A stretch of DNA of 54,549 bases from Thermohalobacter berrensis (GTDB taxonomy: Bacteria > Bacillota > Clostridia > Tissierellales > Thermohalobacteraceae): contig NZ_MCIB01000014.1 of NCBI RefSeq assembly GCF_003609645.1, positions 1 through 54,549 of the forward strand, written 5' to 3'. Positions within the stretch are counted from its first letter, which is position 1. Each line of letters opens with the position of its first letter. A program made the position numbers and the translations under genes. Of the stretch, positions 1 through 8,171 are shown piece after piece. Under the pieces are notes generated by a model. That model did no database searches and was not told where the DNA came from. It saw only the letters and a program-made list of their open reading frames with translations.

Positions 1-55
1 ATATCTTTTTTTAAAAATTTACTTAGAATTTAAAAATATCCCTCAACATTATGAA

Positions 56-77
56 AGGGCTGAATATATTCAGCCCT
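56..77 (-). terminator. Hairpin after cobT
   Basis: A perfect 22-bp palindrome (AGGGCTGAATA/TATTCAGCCCT) lies about 60 bases past the cobT stop. On the minus strand it is followed by TTCAT rather than a long U-run, so it is a plausible but weak intrinsic terminator. The flank (114-134) carries an AATTGTCAATTG-type intergenic repeat seen elsewhere in the window. Confidence 0.5.
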
Positions 78-135
78 GAACTAACTACAGACTACTAACT
101 ATTAACTGATCTTAATTGTTAATTGTCAATTGCTT

Positions 136-1182
136 CTATACATTTATTCCAGCTTCTTCAAACGTAATCATTTCATTATTCATATAAACTGCTGCTTCAA
201 CAATATTAAAGGCTAAAACTGCACCTGAGCCTTCTCCAAGTCTCATATCCATATCTAGCATTGGCCTTAATCCTAATAATTTAGAACCTTTAATAGCACC
301 CTTTTCTGCTGAAAAATGTGATGGAATTAAATAATCTTTAACCTTTGGCTCTATTTTATAAGCTATTAAGGCAGCAGCCGTAGATATAAATCCATCAACT
401 ACCACTGGAACTCTATTTGCGGCCCCTGCAAGCATTACTCCTGCCATTCCCCCTATTTCTAATCCTCCAACCTTTGATAGAATATCTATTCCATCTTCAG
501 GATCTGGTTTGTTTATTTCAATTGCCCTTTTTATTACACTTGCTTTATGTAATAGCTTATCTTCTGGATAGTTAGCTCCCTTACCAGTAACCTCTATAGG
601 GGCATATCCTCCAATTACAGATACTATTGCAGAACTTGGAGTAGTATTACATATTCCCATCTCCCCTGTTGCAAGTAGATTTCTTCCTTTTTTAATTTCC
701 TTTTCTGCTATTTCTATTCCAACTTCTATAGATTTTATAGCTTCTTCTCTACTCATCGCAGGACCTTTAGCCATATTATCTGTCCCATATTTTATTTTTC
801 TATTTATAATTCCTTCTTCCTTAACATCTTCTTTAATACCAATATCAACAGGTATTACATCTGCTCTAGCCTGCTTAGCAAGTGCACATACACCAGTTAC
901 ACCCTTTACAAAATTAAGTGTCTGTATAACAGTAACCTCTTGAGGATAGGCTGCAACACCTTCTTCATATACTCCATGATCTGCTGCAAATACTATTACT
1001 GCTTTATTATCTACCTTTGGAAAAGGCTTTTTAGTTATTCCCGATAATTTAACTACTATATCTTCTAGTTTTCCTAAACTACCTATTGGCTTAATAAGAT
1101 TATCTACTCTTTTTCTTGTCTTTTCCATAATTTCATCATCAAGCTTACCTATTTTTTTTACAGTTTGATTTAATAAGTCCAT
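136..1182 (-). CDS. cobT: Nicotinate-nucleotide--dimethylbenzimidazole phosphoribosyltransferase
   Basis: CobT moves the phosphoribosyl group of nicotinate mononucleotide onto a lower-ligand base to give alpha-ribazole phosphate, in the nucleotide-loop assembly branch of cobalamin synthesis in the cytosol. At 348 residues it is full length for the family. The N-terminal FAADHGV motif and the C-terminal RLGEGSGA motif are intact, and the glutamate of the latter falls at residue 317, the catalytic Glu position of the Salmonella enzyme. The ATG has a clear AGGAGG site. A cobalamin riboswitch and terminator lie directly upstream, so expression should drop when B12 is abundant. No other cob gene is nearby, which fits salvage or remodelling of corrinoids, although genes outside the window cannot be excluded. 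Confidence 0.95.
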   Translation of the reverse strand: MDLLNQTVKKIGKLDDEIMEKTRKRVDNLIKPIGSLGKLEDIVVKLSGITKKPFPKVDNKAVIVFAADHGVYEEGVAAYPQEVTVIQTLNFVKGVTGVCALAKQARADVIPVDIGIKEDVKEEGIINRKIKYGTDNMAKGPAMSREEAIKSIEVGIEIAEKEIKKGRNLLATGEMGICNTTPSSAIVSVIGGYAPIEVTGKGANYPEDKLLHKASVIKRAIEINKPDPEDGIDILSKVGGLEIGGMAGVMLAGAANRVPVVVDGFISTAAALIAYKIEPKVKDYLIPSHFSAEKGAIKGSKLLGLRPMLDMDMRLGEGSGAVLAFNIVEAAVYMNNEMITFEEAGINV

Positions 1183-1214
1183 TCAGATACCCTCCTATTT
1201 CCTTTTTACACAAT

Positions 1215-1264
1215 AAAAAAAGTTCATGATCTATTTGCATATAACAAATAGACCATGAACTTTA
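1215..1264 (-). terminator. Riboswitch-controlled terminator of cobT leader
   Basis: On the minus strand a long hairpin (AAAGTTCATG.. paired with ..CATGAACTTT) is followed by a run of seven U residues. It sits between the cobalamin aptamer and the cobT ribosome site, the expected place for the expression platform of a transcription-terminating OFF switch. Confidence 0.9.
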
Positions 1265-1281
1265 CCATCATTCATGACCGT

Positions 1282-1461
1282 AAAAAGTTATAGGCAGGTC
1301 TCCTGGCTTAGGTTCATAGCCTTTATACGCCTTCCCAGCAAATTTCATTGCCAGTGGCATAATGTATAAAGACTCCCCCTTACAGTGGCGGGACCGCTGG
1401 AGATTTTCACTCCATTCCCTATTATCCTTAACCTATATAGTTAAGGCACCTATAACTTTTT
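1282..1461 (-). promoter_or_regulatory. Cobalamin riboswitch
   Basis: Read on the minus strand, the leader holds the hallmark cobalamin-aptamer boxes: GCCACTG in the core and AAGCCAGGAGACCTGCC near the 3' end. The outer helix P1 closes with CCTATAACTTTT (1449-1460) pairing with AAAAGTTATAGG (1283-1294). It lies in the cobT leader, upstream of a strong terminator, so adenosylcobalamin or a related corrinoid should end transcription before cobT. Confidence 0.95.
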
Positions 1462-1534
1462 GATATTCTTTTTTCTATATAATTATATTCTTCAAAGCTC
1501 TATAAATTCCTCTTACAATTTTAATTTTTCTAAA

Positions 1535-2272
1535 TCAATTAGTTAACTCTATTTGTCTATTATTATTTAGTATATTAGTAATCTTTTTTCTCAATTCTTC
1601 ACTACTTATACTACATTTTTCTAATTTTGTTTCTCCCTTTACTATAGCTTCAGCAAATTTTCTACAACTATCATATCCACATCCTCCACAGTTATATTGT
1701 GGTAGTCTATTTTCAACTTTTATAACTAAATTACTCTCCTTAGCTTCCTTTCCATTATCCTTAATTATCTCTTGTTTATCAATTAACTTTTCTACCATAT
1801 ACCCAATAAATATAATAGCCGGAACAGTTAAAATTCCTCTAATAATCATAAACTGAAAACCTATAAACTTACTCTCAACTATCATCATTGGCACTTTTAC
1901 AACTGCCCATGAACTTATTATTATAACTATATTAGATATACTTGCCCCTTTTCCTAAAAGTGAAAATGCTACTGGAAAGGCTGCATATATTGGCCCTGCA
2001 GATATAGAACCTATAAATACAGATATTAATTTTCCCTTTAAACCTGACTCTTTACCAAAGTTCTTAATTATTACTTCTTTAGGAACCCATACTGTTATAA
2101 GACCAGAAATTATAAAAACTGCTGGAAGGATCTGAAACATCTCTTTTAAGTAACCTGCTGTTGTTTTAATTGCAGTAAAGAATATTTCTGAATTAACCAC
2201 TAATGTAAAAAGGTATAAAATTACTGTAACAATTTTTAATCTATGTTTTTTTATACTACTTGTACTTATCAT
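1535..2272 (-). CDS. Half-size ArsP/UPF0718-type permease with C-terminal 4Fe-4S domain
   Basis: A 245-residue protein. Residues ~15-160 form about four or five membrane segments with the GPIYAAFP loop typical of one repeat of UPF0718/ArsP_1 permeases. Residues ~190-225 form a small Fe-S domain with N-C-G-G-C-G and a further C-R-K-F, as in PF04060 (Fe-S domains that recruit electrons or sense redox). The upstream neighbour is the other half; the two overlap by four bases (ATGA), so they are translationally coupled and probably form one heterodimeric transporter. The substrate is unknown; relatives export organoarsenicals, but nothing here proves that. Expression is likely under the linked TetR repressor. 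Confidence 0.75.
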   Translation of the reverse strand: MISTSSIKKHRLKIVTVILYLFTLVVNSEIFFTAIKTTAGYLKEMFQILPAVFIISGLITVWVPKEVIIKNFGKESGLKGKLISVFIGSISAGPIYAAFPVAFSLLGKGASISNIVIIISSWAVVKVPMMIVESKFIGFQFMIIRGILTVPAIIFIGYMVEKLIDKQEIIKDNGKEAKESNLVIKVENRLPQYNCGGCGYDSCRKFAEAIVKGETKLEKCSISSEELRKKITNILNNNRQIELTN

Positions 2273-2745
2273 AATATCACTCCCATCCCAAAGGCGATTA
2301 ATATAGCTGCAATAATACTAATTCCATTTCTAATAAGAGTAAATTTTTTACCAAAATATTTTATTTCTATAGGCATTGTGGCAAAACCTACCATTGTTAA
2401 AGTAGTTAAAAAAGCAGCAATTGCCACTAAATTTGAACCACTTTTTAATAATGATCCTGCAAGTGGAAAAGCAACAAAGGCTGGAATAATCGTTATAGTA
2501 CCAATGGCTGCTCCTAAAAGAATACTAAATATTTCATTAGAGCTTCCTAAAAGTGTTTTTATTACTGACTGTGGAATCCACGCTAAAAATAAAGCAACTA
2601 GTGCCATTATAAAAAAGACTTCTGAAAAAGTATTTTTAAACAATTTAGTAGAAATTTTAAGTGTTTTTTTAGTTTTTGCCTTATCTTTTATAAATGACCA
2701 TAACAAAGAAATAACCGCTATTAAAATCAAAATTATTGTGGTCAT
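2269..2745 (-). CDS. Half-size ArsP/UPF0718-type permease
   Basis: A 158-residue integral membrane protein with about five hydrophobic segments. Its IPAFVAFPLAGSLL stretch aligns with GPIYAAFPVAFSLL of the downstream gene, so the two genes are homologous halves of what is one ~300-residue protein in canonical ArsP_1 permeases. First gene of a two-gene operon. Its ribosome site (AAAGGAGGGG) directly abuts a TGAATGAA-N2-TTCATTCA operator identical to the one before the tetR gene, so the pair is probably repressed by that TetR protein. Substrate not predictable. Confidence 0.7.
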   Translation of the reverse strand: MTTIILILIAVISLLWSFIKDKAKTKKTLKISTKLFKNTFSEVFFIMALVALFLAWIPQSVIKTLLGSSNEIFSILLGAAIGTITIIPAFVAFPLAGSLLKSGSNLVAIAAFLTTLTMVGFATMPIEIKYFGKKFTLIRNGISIIAAILIAFGMGVIL

Positions 2746-2758
2746 AAAACCCCTCCTT

Positions 2759-2776
2759 TGAATGAATGTTCATTCA
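2759..2776. promoter_or_regulatory. TetR operator of permease operon
   Basis: The inverted repeat TGAATGAA-TG-TTCATTCA is perfect in both arms and sits just upstream of the permease ribosome site. An identical 18-bp copy precedes the tetR gene at 3377-3394. This kind of palindrome is typical of TetR-family operators. Confidence 0.85.
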
Positions 2777-2793
2777 CTTATTCTTAAAAAAAA

Positions 2794-3363
2794 TTATTTT
2801 TCTATACCCTTTAGAATAAATTGAAGTACTTCTTTCTTAGTCATTTCATAATCCTTTAAAATATCGTTTGTTGACTCAACCCTATAAACAGCTCCCCTTA
2901 TAGCATGAAATATAACATGGGAAACCAGCTCATAATTTAATTCTCTTATTTCATTTCTTTCTTTTGCCTTTTTTAACATACTTGTAAATATAATTGGTAA
3001 GTCATTTAAAAACTTTTTTACTCCTTCAATTGAACGTCTATTTGGCATCATACTCTCTTGTATTAATACTTTACCAACCTTCGGATTTTCTTTTAACTGT
3101 TCAAAGTGGAAATCCAAAAACTTACTTATCTTTTCTGATATATGCTTATTATTATCTTCAATGTCTTTTAAAAATTTTACCCTTTTATCATGTTCAACTC
3201 TAAAAATATAGTCGATTATTTCGTCTTTATTTTTAAAATAATTATATATAGTTCCTACTGCAACATTAGCTTTATCCGCAATCATCTTTATCGTAGTATT
3301 GTGATATCCCTTTTCTGATATTACTTCTATTGCACATTGTCTTATTAATTCTTTTTTTTCCAT
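2794..3363 (-). CDS. TetR-family transcriptional repressor
   Basis: A 189-residue regulator. Residues ~8-52 form the TetR DNA-binding domain (AIEVISEKGYHNTTIKMIADKA.. then VGTIYNYFKNKDEII); the rest is a helical ligand-binding domain with no recognised ligand. Identical 18-bp palindromes lie before this gene and before the downstream permease pair, with only 48 bases between the genes, so it most likely represses itself and the permease. The ligand may be the permease substrate. The ATG follows AGAGGAGGAG. Confidence 0.9.
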   Translation of the reverse strand: MEKKELIRQCAIEVISEKGYHNTTIKMIADKANVAVGTIYNYFKNKDEIIDYIFRVEHDKRVKFLKDIEDNNKHISEKISKFLDFHFEQLKENPKVGKVLIQESMMPNRRSIEGVKKFLNDLPIIFTSMLKKAKERNEIRELNYELVSHVIFHAIRGAVYRVESTNDILKDYEMTKKEVLQFILKGIEK

Positions 3364-3376
3364 ACTACTCCTCCTC

Positions 3377-3394
3377 TGAATGAATGTTCATTCA
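3377..3394. promoter_or_regulatory. TetR operator, autoregulatory
   Basis: TGAATGAA-TG-TTCATTCA, identical to the site at 2759-2776, immediately 5' of the tetR ribosome site. Supports autoregulation. Confidence 0.85.
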
Positions 3395-3647
3395 CTTTTT
3401 ATTGTAATTTTTTCTCCATTAATTGTCAAGTAGTAGTTTAGTATTCCAAATGAAATGTATTACAAATCCATCAACAACGGTTGAAACAGTTTTTGGTGTT
3501 TAGTGGATAGTGGTTGGTTTAATAAATCATTAGCTCCATTAGCATTTCAATTTATTTTTGTTTTAAATTTTTTCTAACTATAAATTCTCAATTGTCCATT
3601 GTCAATTGCTTTTTAAATGCAGTTTTTGGTGGTTAGTGGAACGTAGG
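3395..3647. repeat. Intergenic stretch with dispersed repeats
   Basis: No gene is visible. The stretch contains AATCCATCAACAACGGTT followed by GAAACAGTT (3465-3491), repeated with small changes at 51291-51320, and CAATTGTCCATTGTCAATTGC (3591-3611), one of several AATTGTCAATTG-type repeats also seen near 121, 51434, 53143 and 53336. A short motif 'cagtttttggtg(g/t)ttagtgga' also occurs twice within it. These look like dispersed non-coding repeats. Confidence 0.6.
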
Positions 3648-3690
3648 TAAAAAAATACTGAGGGACTAAATGCCCCTCAGTATTTTTAAT
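3648..3690 (-). terminator. Terminator of cstA
   Basis: ATACTGAGGG and CCCTCAGTAT form a 10-bp stem with a 9-base loop directly after the cstA stop; on the minus strand it is followed by TTTTTTT. Confidence 0.9.
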
Positions 3691-3695
3691 CTATT

Positions 3696-5363
3696 TTATG
3701 ATTTTACTAAATCAGCATCATCGGCTTTACCTAAGTCTAGTATCTGTTTAGCCTCTTTACCAACAATAAGAGCTAATATTATTAATATTATTGCTGTTAT
3801 TCCTAGCACATAGTTAGGCTCTACTCCAAACAAGTGATTGTATCCTTGATATATTAATGCTGCAATTGTTGTTACAATCATAAATACTGCAGGATAAAGT
3901 GTATACTTAGTTGGTTTCTTAACTCCCACTAAGTATGCTGTAACAACTAATAATGCTAATGCTGCAACTAACTGGTTAGCAGCTCCAAACATTGGCCATA
4001 TGATTCCATAAGTTCCTGTATATCCTAGATAGAACGCTGGTATTGCTATAAATAATGAACCTGCCATTCTATTTTTAAGTACAGGAATCTTTGGACCTAA
4101 AAGCTCAGCTGTAACGAATCTTCCTAGACGGATAGTTGTATCAAGGGTTGTCATAACAAATGTCTTAAGCATTGTAACACCAAATAACATACCGAATGTT
4201 CCAAGTAGAGGCTCAACTAGTCTACCATATCCTACACCAAATGCTTTAATAGCCCCACCTTTATTTAATATTTCAAATAAAGCAAACTCTTCCATACCAG
4301 CTGGTGCTTTCCAGAATAATCCTGCACTAACTGTTAATAAAGCTAGTGTTGCAAGAACACTCTCAACAAGCATTGCACCATAGCCAACTTTTTTACCATC
4401 AGTTTCCTTAGCTAGCTGCTTAGATGTTGTACCACTACCTACTACTGAGTGGAATCCAGAAATTGCACCACATGCAACCATGATAAATAGCATTGGCCAA
4501 AGTGGTCCCTTGCCACTATTTACAAATCCTGTAAATGCTGGTGCATTAATAGGTGGGTGAGTAATTAATGTTCCTATAACACCTATTGTTAATCCAATAA
4601 TTAATACCCAGTTTGATATATAGTCCCTTGGTTGTAAAAGCATCCAAACAGGTAATACTGACGCTATAAGTCCATATAACATTAAAAGTACAAACCAAAA
4701 TGCAAAAGCAGCGTTTCCAGTAAAAGGAGCTGATATTGGGAATAAATATCCTAAATAAATTAGTAAGAATAAACCTAATATTGCTATAATAGTCCCAACT
4801 ACAATATTTACATTTCTCTTATATACTAAATAACCGAATAACATAGCCAATGGTATTATTCCAAATGTAGGTATAACTACTGCTGGAGTTGTCATTAATG
4901 TATTAGCAGCAACATATCCAAATACTGCAACGATAAGTATTAACGTAATAAGTAGGAAAACTGAGAATAGATTTCTTGCCCTTTTTCCTATTACTTCTTC
5001 AGCAACCTGTGAAATAGAATGACCTTTGTATCTTACTGATACCATAAGTGATAAATAGTCATGAACTGCACCTATAAAGACTGTACCTAAAAATATCCAT
5101 AATATAGTTCCACCCCATCCAAATGCGGCTACGGCTGCTATTGGGCCAAGTATTGGGCCAGCACCTGCTATTGATGAGAAGTGATGTCCAAATAAAATCC
5201 CGGCTTTACCTGGATAGTAGTCTACACCATCTTGTAAAGCTACTGAAGGAGTAGGATTATCATCATTAGGTTCTACTAGTTTTCTTTCCATCTTAGTCCC
5301 ATACCACTTATAAGAAATAGCAAACCAAACAACAGAAAGAATTAATAGTACTGCAGAATTCAT
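3696..5363 (-). CDS. cstA: CstA-family carbon starvation / peptide or pyruvate transporter
   Basis: A 555-residue polytopic membrane protein with about 15 hydrophobic segments. The N-terminal region carries the family signature GHHFSSIAGAGPILGP (~60-75) and later FHSVVGSGTTSKQLAKE. CstA-type carriers import peptides or pyruvate, mostly during carbon limitation, by ion coupling. The shorter Gram-positive form (~550 residues) lacks the extra C-terminal part of E. coli CstA. The gene stands alone between two terminators with an AAAGGGGGGAG ribosome site. No dedicated regulator was identified, and which of the two substrates it carries cannot be told from sequence. Confidence 0.9.
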   Translation of the reverse strand: MNSAVLLILSVVWFAISYKWYGTKMERKLVEPNDDNPTPSVALQDGVDYYPGKAGILFGHHFSSIAGAGPILGPIAAVAAFGWGGTILWIFLGTVFIGAVHDYLSLMVSVRYKGHSISQVAEEVIGKRARNLFSVFLLITLILIVAVFGYVAANTLMTTPAVVIPTFGIIPLAMLFGYLVYKRNVNIVVGTIIAILGLFLLIYLGYLFPISAPFTGNAAFAFWFVLLMLYGLIASVLPVWMLLQPRDYISNWVLIIGLTIGVIGTLITHPPINAPAFTGFVNSGKGPLWPMLFIMVACGAISGFHSVVGSGTTSKQLAKETDGKKVGYGAMLVESVLATLALLTVSAGLFWKAPAGMEEFALFEILNKGGAIKAFGVGYGRLVEPLLGTFGMLFGVTMLKTFVMTTLDTTIRLGRFVTAELLGPKIPVLKNRMAGSLFIAIPAFYLGYTGTYGIIWPMFGAANQLVAALALLVVTAYLVGVKKPTKYTLYPAVFMIVTTIAALIYQGYNHLFGVEPNYVLGITAIILIILALIVGKEAKQILDLGKADDADLVKS

Positions 5364-5467
5364 CTAATCTCCCCCCTTTCCATCGTTTTTAACATCTGGC
5401 AATATTCAGAAGATTTCGACTCCTAAAAATATCTCACCTCCTCGTGTTTTTTTAGTTATAATTTTGC

Positions 5468-5501
5468 CAAAAAATTATCTAGAAGTCAATTTCTTCTAGA
5501 T
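5468..5501 (-). terminator. Terminator between lipoprotein gene and cstA
   Basis: ATCTAGAAG and CTTCTAGAT (5477-5485/5493-5501) form a 9-bp stem; on the minus strand it is followed by AATTTTTT. It ends transcription of the lipoprotein gene. Confidence 0.8.
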
Positions 5502-5563
5502 AGAAAATTAAAATTAAAGGTTAAAATGTAAATATAAGGGAGTGAACTGTTTGCTGTTAACAC

Positions 5564-6469
5564 TTAAGATTGTGATGCCTTTTCCCTTACTTTGTTCAAA
5601 TTTTCAATAGCTACATCTCTTTTTATTTTTAAAAGCTCTACATTTTTCATCTTAGCTACATTCTTAAAATCTTCAATTGATAGTTCAAGTTTATCCATTT
5701 CTCCTTTATCTTTTTTATCTAATTTAATTTTTTTCCTAAGCCTACCTAAACTTGAATCTATCTCTTTTAAAGCCATATTAGCCTTTTCCCAATCATTCAT
5801 CTGACCATACAAATATACTTTATTTATTGAAAATTTTAATCGCATTATTTCTCCATCAGGCTTTCCTTTATATAAGTCTAGAAACTTAGATAAATAAAAA
5901 ATCATATTATTTGCTTCTATTAAAGATCCCATTTCATTTTCTGCTTCAACATTTACTGTAAGTCGATTTAAAGTTTTTTCAAAGCCCTTTATATCTTCTT
6001 CACTTGCTCCATCCTTTATTGCAGTTATTTCATATGTGTTCCAATCTGTATGTATTTTGGTAACTTTTTCGTTAATACTATCCCACATTCCCTTAATCTT
6101 GTCTTCCTTTGTTTGTTGTTTACTCTGTTGTTGACCTTGATTTTGTTTACCTTGCTGATTTTGTTGTCCTCCCTGTTGGTTTTGCTTATCTTGTTTTTCA
6201 TTTCCTTGCTCTTGTTTATTTTGATTTTCTTCTTGTTTATTTTGTTTTTCTTCAGGCTTTTTCTTCTCTTCCTGTATTTTTTCTAATTCACTAATAGTAT
6301 CTTCTACTCTTTTTTCTATGGTTTTTAAAGGCTTAGGTACTTCCTCTGACTCTTTTTTTACCATTGGCTTTTCTTGTTTAGGGCTACAGCCAAATAAATT
6401 TATTATTAAAAGTATAAAGATAAATATAGGTATTATTGACTTTATTTTCTTTCCTTTGTCCATCAACAT
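5564..6469 (-). CDS. Putative lipoprotein with Q/N/K-rich linker
   Basis: About 301 residues. After a short positive start, a hydrophobic segment ends in the lipobox L-F-G-C, so the protein should be acylated at that Cys and anchored outside the membrane. Next comes a charged coiled stretch, then ~60 residues almost only of Q, N, K, G and E (an extended spacer), then a helical C-terminal domain of ~170 residues. No family is recognised; a surface helical domain held off the membrane by a flexible spacer is all the sequence supports. A GTG at 6475 is in frame, but GAGGTG overlaps it and is well spaced for the ATG at 6469 (or 6463). Confidence 0.7.
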   Translation of the reverse strand: MLMDKGKKIKSIIPIFIFILLIINLFGCSPKQEKPMVKKESEEVPKPLKTIEKRVEDTISELEKIQEEKKKPEEKQNKQEENQNKQEQGNEKQDKQNQQGGQQNQQGKQNQGQQQSKQQTKEDKIKGMWDSINEKVTKIHTDWNTYEITAIKDGASEEDIKGFEKTLNRLTVNVEAENEMGSLIEANNMIFYLSKFLDLYKGKPDGEIMRLKFSINKVYLYGQMNDWEKANMALKEIDSSLGRLRKKIKLDKKDKGEMDKLELSIEDFKNVAKMKNVELLKIKRDVAIENLNKVREKASQS

Positions 6470-6558
6470 TATCACCTCAAGGTTAGTATATCCTAATATA
6501 TCTATTTTAATGAGAAATATTAAATTCTAATTAGCTATTTCCCTGGAAATTAGTAGTA

Positions 6559-7968
6559 TCAATGAACTAATTTTTTTACATCCCTTGTTAAAATTTTAGC
6601 TGCCTCATTATCTCCAATTATATCTTCTATATGCTTTAATCCTAATTCCTTTAATATTTTTACTACATTCATATTGTCAAATGGAGTCATTATAAGGGAA
6701 TCTTCTCCAAATTCATTTACGATATTGGTTGCTTTATCTTTATCAATATTGGTCCTTGGTCCACCTACACATCCACCTTCACACCCCATACCTTCTATAA
6801 AGTTTGCTCCTATGTCCTTACCATTTGAAATATCATCTAATATCTTTTTACAGTCTTTAACACCATCTACTTTTTTAGCTTTAAATTTAATAAGTCTTCT
6901 TGGTGCAAGCCTGTTTACAACCGTTTTAACAGAAAAGCTTACTCCACCTGTCCTAGCATATACTCTACCTCCAAAGGATGCTTGGTCCTTTTCATCTCCT
7001 GGTAATTCCTTTAATCTTATATCTAAAGCTTTAAAAATCTCTTCCATCTCCCTAAAGGTTAGAACAAAATCTATGGCTCCTTCTAACCTTTCATCCTTAG
7101 CTTCTGCTTTTTTAGCAATACATGGTGCTATAAAAACTACTTTTGAATTTGGATATAGCTTCTTTAATATCCTTCCAGAAGCTATCATTGGTGATACAGA
7201 AGGAGACATATGTTCAAATAATTTAGGATAATTCTTTTCTGTAAGATTTATCCATACAGGGCAACAGCAACTAGTTAGGAAAAAGTCATCTTTAGTAGTT
7301 ACCAATTCATCAAATTCAAGGGCTTCTTTTATAGTAAGAATATCTGCAAATAGAGCAGTTTCAACCATATCTTTAAAGCCTAAAAGTCTAAATGCAGTCC
7401 TTAACTGTCCCATTGTAATATTATCTCCAAATTGTCCTACTATTGATGGTGCTACTGATGCAAAAACAACAGTATCTTTATCTTTTAAAAAGTCAACTAA
7501 TGGCATAAACTCTATTTTATCTGCTATAGCTCCAAAGGAACAACTAGTAACACACTTACCACAGCTTAAGCATTTATTATTAACAATTACAGGACCTCTA
7601 CTCCTTTTATAAACCTGTGCTTCATATTTACATGAACCATAGCAATCACTCTCTTCAAATTTCTCACCACAATAATGACATACTCCATCTATTTTAGTAA
7701 CTACAGGACCTTTTACACAGTTTAAATCTCTTACTTCCTTTAGTTCATCTGAAAACTCTGTATCCCTTCTAGGATTAAGTCCCATGGCTAATCTAATATG
7801 GTTTTTAACAAAAGGTATATCTCCTTCATTATAGTTATACTTATCCTTCATTTTATTTACTAGTCCCTCTAAATCTTCATTTTTTAATTGTCCTTTCCAT
7901 CTTTTTTTTACTAATTCCCTAAAGATTTCCATTCTCTTAGCTTGAAAATCATTAAACCTTTCATCCAT
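6559..7968 (-). CDS. [FeFe]-hydrogenase, group B type
   Basis: A 469-residue cytosolic protein. The N-terminal part (~95-150) has a cysteine cluster C-H-Y-C-G..C-Y-G-S-C-K-Y-E-A, then one ferredoxin-like 4Fe-4S motif CLSCGKCVTSC. The catalytic domain has all three H-cluster motifs: TSCCCPVW (L1), APCIAKKAE (L2) and EGMGCEGGCVGG (L3). The extra Cys in L1 and the unusual N-terminal cluster mark the group B hydrogenases, whose best-known member is CpIII of Clostridium pasteurianum; they reversibly reduce protons with ferredoxin and their role in the cell is poorly known. No maturase or partner gene is adjacent. A sensory role cannot be excluded, but no sensor domain is present. Confidence 0.85.
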   Translation of the reverse strand: MDERFNDFQAKRMEIFRELVKKRWKGQLKNEDLEGLVNKMKDKYNYNEGDIPFVKNHIRLAMGLNPRRDTEFSDELKEVRDLNCVKGPVVTKIDGVCHYCGEKFEESDCYGSCKYEAQVYKRSRGPVIVNNKCLSCGKCVTSCSFGAIADKIEFMPLVDFLKDKDTVVFASVAPSIVGQFGDNITMGQLRTAFRLLGFKDMVETALFADILTIKEALEFDELVTTKDDFFLTSCCCPVWINLTEKNYPKLFEHMSPSVSPMIASGRILKKLYPNSKVVFIAPCIAKKAEAKDERLEGAIDFVLTFREMEEIFKALDIRLKELPGDEKDQASFGGRVYARTGGVSFSVKTVVNRLAPRRLIKFKAKKVDGVKDCKKILDDISNGKDIGANFIEGMGCEGGCVGGPRTNIDKDKATNIVNEFGEDSLIMTPFDNMNVVKILKELGLKHIEDIIGDNEAAKILTRDVKKLVH

Positions 7969-8171
7969 AGTATCACCTTCTTTATTTTTTTCTCATTTTA
8001 GTTTTTCAAATAAAAACAAAATAAATACAAAAAAGATAGTATTATCAAATAAATAGACTATGTTTTTAGTACTGATTTTTAAAAGTTTTCTATTTTACCT
8101 AAAATTTTAAGTTTATTTTGGAAAGTTAATGATAAAACTAACACTAAGAAAGTGTGAAAGGAGGAAATTTT
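7969..8171. other. Divergent promoter region without clear signals
   Basis: About 200 bases of AT-rich DNA between the hydrogenase gene (minus) and the peroxiredoxin gene (plus). It must hold both promoters. I see no CRP/FNR-type palindrome and no clear PerR box here. The peroxiredoxin ribosome site AAAGGAGGAAA is at 8157-8167. Confidence 0.5.

Noticed and set aside
6050-6294. Plus-strand frames opposite the Q-rich lipoprotein linker
   Set aside because: Leucine/phenylalanine-rich mirror of Q/K/N codons on the minus strand; no start signals.
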